Source: ZC4RG35 sp964388105
GTDB lineage: Bacteria > Actinomycetota > Acidimicrobiia > Spongiisociales > ZC4RG35
NCBI GenBank assembly: GCA_964388105.1
Contig: CAYLYQ010000039.1
Location: 1 to 18,531 of the forward strand
DNA length: 18,531 bases
Direction of reading: 5' to 3'
The notes below the pieces were generated by a model, which ran no database searches, was not told the origin of the DNA, and saw only the letters and a list, made by a program, of their open reading frames with translations. A program made the position numbers and the translations under genes. Below are positions 14,463 to 18,531 of the stretch, piece after piece; within the stretch, counting starts at the first letter, position 1, and every line of letters begins with the position of its first letter.

Positions 14463-15460
14463 CCAGCGAGGTCGGGATAGAGGTCGTCGATGAACTGGCT
14501 GAGGGCGTGGGCGACGCGCGGTCCGAGGTTGAAGAAGAACGCCTCGTCGTAGACGAGGATGGCCTCGTTCTGGCCGGCCGGAGTATCGGACACCCCGGGG
14601 ATGGCCAGCAGGGCCTCGGTGCCGCCGAGAGCTTGGAGCCCGGACTCCGGAACAACGATGACATCGGGAGCCGCCGCCACAAGAGCTTCGGGGGTAAGAG
14701 GAGCGGCTCCCATCACGCCGGCAGTCACGCCCGCATCTGTGGCCCCCGCTCCCTCGATCATCGCCTGCGTTGGCATCCCCCGCCCGAAAATGAGCAGCAG
14801 CTGCGGGCCCCGCGTGTAAAGGAATGCGACGTTCGGATCGTCCTCGTTGCCGTCGACACGGGCCTGCGCCGCTCGTATGTCGGACATCACGCTCTCGGCC
14901 AAGGTGCCGCCCACCTCGGGGACACCCAGGATGGTGGCGACGTCCCGGATCTTCTTCTCGACACCTTCGAGCGTGACCTGCGTCTCGATGAGGGCGACGG
15001 GTATTCCTGCCTGTCGAAGTTGCTCGATCGTCTCGACGGGTGCCACCTGCATGTCACCGATCACCAGCGTCGGCTCGAAGCGCAGGACTGCCTCCGGGGT
15101 CAACTGCTGGTGGAAACCGACAGTGGCGCCGGTTTCGTTGAGCGCCGCCGCTGCCTCCGGGTAGGTCGTGGTGACATCGACGGCGACCACGTTGTCACCG
15201 AGCCCGAGCTCGAAGATGATCTCGGTGATGTCTCCATTCAGTGAGACCACTCGTGCCACGTTTTCGATGTCGGTGACGACACCGTCCGGGCCCGTGAACG
15301 ACCACCCCTCGGGCTGGGTGGTGGTGGTGTCGGCTGAGGATGTGCTCGTGTTGTCGGCGGTCGTGGTCGTGGACGGCTCGCTGGTGGTCGTGTCTCCGGC
15401 CGAGCCTCCGCAGGCCGCGGCCACGACGGCCAGGAGTGCGGCCAGGGCTTTCAGTCTCAT
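14459..15460 (-). CDS. hmuT: Heme-type ABC transporter substrate-binding lipoprotein (HmuT-like)
   Basis: About 333 residues. A lipoprotein signal (MRLKALAALLAVVAA) with lipobox Cys17 is followed by a Thr/Ser-rich linker (roughly 23-50) that would hold the domain away from the membrane. The PBP-III domain has HmuT-typical stretches: FLYTRG, LIFGRGMPTQAMI, LTPEALVAAAPDVIVV and a LGG...LLAIPGVSDTPAG segment. It should bind heme or a similar metal-porphyrin and hand it to HmuU. ATG at 15460 is preferred because AAGGAG lies 9 nt upstream and the signal then starts normally. ATG at 15478 overlaps the previous stop (ATGA) and would add six residues that include the Shine-Dalgarno itself, so both starts are possible. 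Confidence 0.92.
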   Translation of the reverse strand: MRLKALAALLAVVAAACGGSAGDTTTSEPSTTTTADNTSTSSADTTTTQPEGWSFTGPDGVVTDIENVARVVSLNGDITEIIFELGLGDNVVAVDVTTTYPEAAAALNETGATVGFHQQLTPEAVLRFEPTLVIGDMQVAPVETIEQLRQAGIPVALIETQVTLEGVEKKIRDVATILGVPEVGGTLAESVMSDIRAAQARVDGNEDDPNVAFLYTRGPQLLLIFGRGMPTQAMIEGAGATDAGVTAGVMGAAPLTPEALVAAAPDVIVVPESGLQALGGTEALLAIPGVSDTPAGQNEAILVYDEAFFFNLGPRVAHALSQFIDDLYPDLAG

Positions 15461-15474
15461 GGGTGGTGTCTCCT

Positions 15475-16194
15475 TCATCGGGTAGGTACGTTCCTCTGGG
15501 AGCGGTGGATCGAGGGGGTGCGGTCACCGGCGATCTGCCGGTAGCCGAGCCAGATCAGGACGAGACCGATCAGCTCGGTCACGTACAGGACCTCGACTAT
15601 CCCGGCCCTGGCGAAGGACCCGCCAATGCCGGGAAGAATTGCGCCGACGGCGATGAGCACGTTCCCGCGTACCCGGGCGCCGGTGACCCCTTGCCGTCGA
15701 TATCGAACCGCCGACCAGACCGCCCCACCGATCAGGAAGACGACTGCGTAGAGGTTGACCAGCGGGGAGAACAACCGGACGAGCTCCCACTCGATGACGT
15801 CGCCGCTGAGACGGTGAGTCTCGACCAGGCTCATGTCGAGAGGGGTGGAGATGACGAACGCGGAAGCGATCGCCACGTAGGCGATGAGGAGAATGGCGAG
15901 GCGATCTGCTCTCCTCCGAGGAAGGAGGAGGTAGACCGTCCCCTGGGCTAGTGGGGCGCCGCCGAGAAGGGCGCCCGCGATGTACCAGGCCCGGAACACC
16001 GGTTCGCTCCACCCGAACAGGGTCGTCAGGGCTTCGGTCAGCGTCCCGATGCCGTACAGCGCGACGCCGATGGTCCACCAGAGGAGATATCGAGCGTCGG
16101 GCTTACGACGCCAGTGCCGCCACAGGACAGTCGTGAAGACCGCGGCGACGAGGGTCGTTGCCACCGGCAGATAGTGGACGAATCCCAGTTCCAT
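15475..16194 (-). CDS. Seven-TM membrane protein ahead of hmuTUV, function unknown
   Basis: 239 residues, not recognised. Seven hydrophobic segments fit about 7-25, 37-58, 68-91, 99-117, 138-163, 177-194 and 199-218, separated by short charged loops (WRHWRRK at 25-31, LPRRRADR at 91-98, RYRRQG at 164-169), with a 20-residue charged tail. The layout is like the 7-TM sensor modules found ahead of signalling domains, but no such domain is attached. Histidines His8, His27 and His127 are near membrane edges. Its stop lies within 4 nt of the first possible hmuT start, so it is co-transcribed and probably part of heme uptake, sensing or handling; the role is inference. A tandem repeat lies upstream. 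No good Shine-Dalgarno precedes the ATG. Confidence 0.8.
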   Translation of the reverse strand: MELGFVHYLPVATTLVAAVFTTVLWRHWRRKPDARYLLWWTIGVALYGIGTLTEALTTLFGWSEPVFRAWYIAGALLGGAPLAQGTVYLLLPRRRADRLAILLIAYVAIASAFVISTPLDMSLVETHRLSGDVIEWELVRLFSPLVNLYAVVFLIGGAVWSAVRYRRQGVTGARVRGNVLIAVGAILPGIGGSFARAGIVEVLYVTELIGLVLIWLGYRQIAGDRTPSIHRSQRNVPTR

Positions 16195-16230
16195 GGAGCC
16201 GGGATCAAAGGAGGTCTCGTCACCGACAGC

Positions 16231-16271
16231 GAGTCGTCATCGATTCGACACTGAGTCGTGATCGATCCGAC
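16231..16271. repeat. Tandem pair of 19-bp repeats, candidate operator
   Basis: gagtcgtcatcgattcgac (16231-16249) and gagtcgtgatcgatccgac (16253-16271) match at 17 of 19 positions and are 22 bp apart start to start, about two helical turns. Each has GTCG and CGAC at its ends, near-palindromic. They lie about 37-77 bp before the start of the 7-TM/hmuTUV operon, where a regulator would bind. They do not resemble the DtxR/IdeR consensus. A metal- or heme-responsive regulator is an inference. Confidence 0.55.
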
Positions 16272-16299
16272 GCGGTGTCGGCCGGAAAGACCTCCTGGA

Positions 16300-17103
16300 T
16301 CAGGCTCGCTCGAGCAAGCCCTTCATCTGCTTCTGAATCAGGTGCGTGGCCCGCTTCGGTGCCGCCCTGGAGAGCAGGTTCATCGTCAGGGCGTCACGGC
16401 CGACGAAGATGTGGAGGTCGTCCGACTCGATGCCGTCGAGGATGATCCTGCCGGCGTCCTCGGCGGAGGTCACCTTGTGCTGCGAAGCGTCTTCGCCGCC
16501 CACTGGCGCCTCCACCCCGGAGTGTGCAGTGATGTTGGTGCCCACCGCACCCGGCATGATCACCGACACGTCGACGTTCGTATCGAGCGTCTCTGCGTAG
16601 AGAGCCTCACCGAGAAGCTTGACCGCGGCCTTGGTCGCCCCGTACACGGCCTGACCGGGGACGGGCAGATATCCGCCCATTGACGACACCAGCGCCACAT
16701 GCGCTTCGGGCCTCTCGAGGAGGCCCGGGAGGAAGGCCTTGACCATGTGGATCGTGCCCCACAGATTGACGGCCACCACCCGCTCGATCGCGCTGTATTC
16801 GAGCTCGGCGATCTTGACGAAGGGCTGGATGATCCCGGCGCAGTGGATGATCGCGTCGGGAGCGCCGAGGGATTCGGTGATCTTCTGGGGCAGGGCCTCG
16901 ACGGCGGCCCGGTCGGTGACATCGGCCTGGAACGTGACGAGCTCGGTCACGGCGGCGGCCAGACCGGCGGTTTCATCCAGGCCTTCTTGCCGGAGGTCGA
17001 CTGCGGCGACCCTGGCGCCACGCCCGAGCGCTTGCAGGGCCACCTGGCGGCCAATGCCGCTTCCCGCCCCGGTGACGACGACGATCTTGTCTGCGAGTTT
17101 CAA
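16300..17103 (-). CDS. Short-chain dehydrogenase/reductase (SDR)
   Basis: A 267-residue classical SDR: TGAGSGIG (11-18), Asp36 and Arg38 after the second strand (VDLRQ; an acidic residue here usually favours NAD), CAG in place of NAG (88-90), Asn113, and catalytic Ser141, Tyr154 and Lys158 (YGATK). The C-terminal tail (about 240-267, rich in Lys/Arg, LIQKQMKGLLERA) is helical and could be a membrane- or lipid-facing segment. Substrate unknown. TTG at 17103 is chosen because AGAGGAG lies 5 nt upstream; an ATG at 17127 has no ribosome site and would lie at or before the predicted transcription start. It appears to be its own unit, separated from the hmu operon by the repeat region. Confidence 0.9.
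   Translation of the reverse strand: MKLADKIVVVTGAGSGIGRQVALQALGRGARVAAVDLRQEGLDETAGLAAAVTELVTFQADVTDRAAVEALPQKITESLGAPDAIIHCAGIIQPFVKIAELEYSAIERVVAVNLWGTIHMVKAFLPGLLERPEAHVALVSSMGGYLPVPGQAVYGATKAAVKLLGEALYAETLDTNVDVSVIMPGAVGTNITAHSGVEAPVGGEDASQHKVTSAEDAGRIILDGIESDDLHIFVGRDALTMNLLSRAAPKRATHLIQKQMKGLLERA
16303..16320 (-). terminator. Hairpin at the end of the SDR gene
   Basis: On the minus strand GGCTTGC pairs with GCGAGCC around TCGA, ending at the base before the stop codon. It is formed by the last codons. No U-run follows, so termination strength is doubtful. Confidence 0.3.
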
Positions 17104-17131
17104 GAGGGCTCCTCTGTCGGGTTCCATCCCG

Positions 17132-17162
17132 AAACTACCCGGTCTGGTGGGGGGTCGGTCAG
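17132..17162 (-). promoter_or_regulatory. Candidate promoter of the SDR gene at 17103
   Basis: CTGACC (17157-17162) and TAGTTT (17132-17137) are 19 nt apart on the minus strand, giving a start near 17125 and a leader of about 22 nt with the AGAGGAG site. The spacer is longer than ideal. Confidence 0.35.
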
Positions 17163-17215
17163 GGTCGAAAGTCCAGGTTTCTCGGGTCGGGGCCGGATCC
17201 AGGCGTCGGTCCGCG

Positions 17216-18169
17216 CTACCGACCGAGAGGCCCGGATTCGTCCCACCAGCGGAGAACGCGCGAGGCCCGCAGCGTGATCCACCGCGAGGGTCTTCCGACC
17301 TCCTCCATCGTGAACCAGGTCCGCCCCCGCTGGGACCAGTCGAGCGGCCAGCTGCCGTCGCCGAGCCGCCGCGATCGGACGTGCTCCACCGCCTCTTCCA
17401 TGCGCGGGTCGCGCCTGTCGGCGGCCCGGAAGTAGTCCAGGCCGCGGAGCACGTCGTAGCGCGACCGACTTGGGTGCACGAACCGGAGAAACTGGTCGTC
17501 GGCAGGTTGGCCGTCGCTCAGCCTTCGGAACAGCGATCGCTGGAGGAGGTACTCCTCGCCCGTCCGGCGAGCTTCCGAAACCTCGGGGGACCCGCCAGTG
17601 GCGGTCTCGTGTTCGAGCAGGCCTTCGAGGACGTTGATCGTCGAGTGGTACGACGAGCGGGTGGAGCCCTCCGCCCGTTCGCAGTTCCAGCCACCATCCT
17701 CGAGGCGTTCAGTGACGAGGCGCTCGACGATCGGCGAGACGTCGACTCCGAAGTAGGCGCCGTCGGCCACGGTCCGGCCGTTGATGCACTCCTCGACTTC
17801 GCCTTCCCAGAACGGCTGGCCGTCATGGTCCCACCGCGAGTTCTGGCCGATCAGGGCGACCATCTTCTGCGCCCGGTCACTTGTGGGGTCGAGCCCGAGT
17901 TCGCGCAGCTGGCCGATTGCCCAGTGCGTGGCCGTCCATGGCTGGCCCTCTTGCACCCACTCCTCGCGGGTGAACCCTGCGGGAAAGAAGGCTCCGCCGG
18001 CCCACTGGCCGTCCTCGTCCTGATGGGAGAGGAGAGTGGCTCCCCACCCTTCCGTTTCCACCTTCGCACGCTCCGCGGCCCACTCCTCCTGCGGTGCGTC
18101 GAGGAGGTCGCGCATCGTCTGCCATCGGATCGATGGATCCGATTCGAGCAGCCAGCCGACTACGTCCAC
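17216..18169 (-). CDS. Squalene-cyclase-like alpha/alpha-barrel protein, function unknown
   Basis: A 317-residue cytoplasmic protein with three QW-like turns, DGQW (53-56), DGGW (158-161) and DGSW (271-274), the repeat signature of the squalene cyclase/prenyltransferase toroid fold. Length is about half that of a real squalene-hopene cyclase, and no DxDD protonation motif is present (the closest is PADD at 222-225), so cyclase activity is not supported. The rest is rich in Trp, Arg and acidic residues with no signal peptide or membrane segment. GTG at 18169 is supported by TAGTCT exactly 6 nt upstream, suggesting a leaderless mRNA. It is divergent from the DUF378 gene. Such short family members are usually left uncharacterised; carbohydrate or lipid binding is speculation. 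Confidence 0.85.
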   Translation of the reverse strand: MDVVGWLLESDPSIRWQTMRDLLDAPQEEWAAERAKVETEGWGATLLSHQDEDGQWAGGAFFPAGFTREEWVQEGQPWTATHWAIGQLRELGLDPTSDRAQKMVALIGQNSRWDHDGQPFWEGEVEECINGRTVADGAYFGVDVSPIVERLVTERLEDGGWNCERAEGSTRSSYHSTINVLEGLLEHETATGGSPEVSEARRTGEEYLLQRSLFRRLSDGQPADDQFLRFVHPSRSRYDVLRGLDYFRAADRRDPRMEEAVEHVRSRRLGDGSWPLDWSQRGRTWFTMEEVGRPSRWITLRASRVLRWWDESGPLGR

Positions 18170-18175
18170 AGGTCG

Positions 18176-18181
18176 AGACTA
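18176..18181 (-). promoter_or_regulatory. Candidate -10 element, leaderless start
   Basis: TAGTCT on the minus strand ends 6 nt before the GTG at 18169, the same spacing as TAGGCT before the PLP gene. No clear -35; the spacer region is occupied by an inverted repeat. Confidence 0.45.
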
Positions 18182-18183
18182 TC

Positions 18184-18201
18184 CGGCCCAGCCGTGGGCC
18201 G
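18184..18201. repeat. Inverted repeat between divergent genes
   Basis: CGGCCCA (18184-18190) and TGGGCCG (18195-18201) are perfect 7-bp arms with a 4-nt centre. The site would fall between the -10 and -35 of the squalene-cyclase-like gene, so a repressor operator is possible; a chance GC-rich hairpin is also possible. Confidence 0.4.
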
Positions 18202-18286
18202 ATGGGCTAGCTTTTTCACCGAACCCGGCCAGTGTTCGCAATGGATCGACGGGTAAGGCCGGGCTCCTGCAGAGAAAGGTGCAGAC

Positions 18287-18499
18287 ATGAGCGGAATCGA
18301 CATGGCAGCCCGTCTCCTCGCCGGCATCGGAGCCCTGAACTGGGGTTTGGTGGCTGTGGCCGAGTTCGATCTGGTCGCCGCGATCTTCGGTCTCGACTTC
18401 GGAGAGACCAACACGGCAAGCCGGATCGTGTACGGGCTCGTTGGCCTCGCCGGCCTCTGGGTCCTCGGTCGACTCTTCATGAGAGACGAAGCCCGCTGA
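18287..18499 (+). CDS. DUF378 small membrane protein
   Basis: A 70-residue protein with two hydrophobic segments (about 7-33 and 46-64). The motif GIGALNWGLVAV (13-24) followed by FDLVAAIFG (27-35) and SRIVYGLVGLAGLW (45-58) is characteristic of DUF378, a widespread family of two-helix membrane proteins with no known function. GAAAGG 8 nt before the ATG at 18287 is a good ribosome site. It is divergent from the squalene-cyclase-like gene. The 32 bases after its stop, to the window edge, show nothing I can support. Confidence 0.93.
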   Translation: MSGIDMAARLLAGIGALNWGLVAVAEFDLVAAIFGLDFGETNTASRIVYGLVGLAGLWVLGRLFMRDEAR

Positions 18500-18531
18500 C
18501 CCACGATCACCAGGGCCATCGGCGCCGGGGC

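Noticed and set aside
14459..15460. GTG/GTC-rich simple-sequence stretch near 15300-15400
   Set aside because: It encodes the Thr/Ser-rich linker of the HmuT lipoprotein and is explained by that low-complexity region.
16206..16214. Perfect Shine-Dalgarno-like AAAGGAGGT on the plus strand
   Set aside because: No start codon follows at a usable distance and no plus-strand gene is downstream; likely coincidence in the region upstream of the 7-TM gene.
17104..17127. ATG at 17127 as the SDR start
   Set aside because: It lacks a ribosome site and lies at the predicted transcription start, whereas TTG at 17103 has AGAGGAG 5 nt upstream.
16739..18256. Plus-strand open frame of 505 codons opposite the SDR and squalene-cyclase-like genes
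   Set aside because: Shadow of stop-poor high-GC coding sequence; Arg/Pro-rich composition with no domains.

Overview
The window is high-GC bacterial chromosome with short intergenic gaps, many start/stop overlaps and mixed ATG/GTG/TTG starts. Protein motifs, a lipoprotein set and several promoter hexamers (TANNNT) lying 6-8 nt from a start codon suggest an uncultured actinobacterium, perhaps of the Acidimicrobiia type. That placement is an inference. A run of exactly 100 N (1176-1275) marks a scaffold join, so this is probably a draft or metagenome-derived assembly. No mobile element, CRISPR array or phage gene was seen.

Layout: 1-250 holds two tRNA genes on the minus strand (tRNA-Asp then tRNA-Phe in transcription order) with a hairpin between them and a candidate promoter. 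250-1128 is a DUF1295 membrane reductase-like gene. Next come the gap and the truncated 3' side of a zinc-type alcohol dehydrogenase (to 2027), divergent from a hotdog thioesterase (2074-2493). 2490-5757 (minus) is a three-gene ABC importer, thiB-thiP-thiQ, preceded by a clear TPP riboswitch (about 5786-5875) and its own candidate promoter, so it imports thiamine or a precursor under TPP feedback.

5911-10427 (minus) is a tightly packed lipid operon: sirtuin, acyl-CoA dehydrogenase, short-chain dehydrogenase, FabF-type ketoacyl synthase. Divergent from it is a PLP enzyme of the Cys/Met metabolism family (10455-11681), apparently leaderless and followed by a strong hairpin terminator. A polytopic membrane protein with a CcdA-like SPC motif follows (11885-12673).

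12677-16194 (minus) is a heme-type uptake operon: an unrecognised 7-TM protein, then hmuT, hmuU and hmuV, all joined by short overlaps. Upstream of it lies a tandem pair of near-identical 19-bp repeats spaced 22 bp apart, a good candidate operator. Then come a second short-chain dehydrogenase (16300-17103), a squalene-cyclase-like alpha/alpha-barrel protein (17216-18169) and a divergent 70-residue DUF378 membrane protein (18287-18499).

Outside the N run there is no gene-free stretch longer than 300 bases; the longest, 11682-11884, is filled by two hairpins and a promoter. Most of the window is ordinary housekeeping and transport. I did not find a clearly new multi-gene system. The least explained parts are the 7-TM protein with its repeat operator ahead of hmuTUV, the altered ATPase motifs of HmuV, the single-Cys CcdA-like protein and the squalene-cyclase-like protein.
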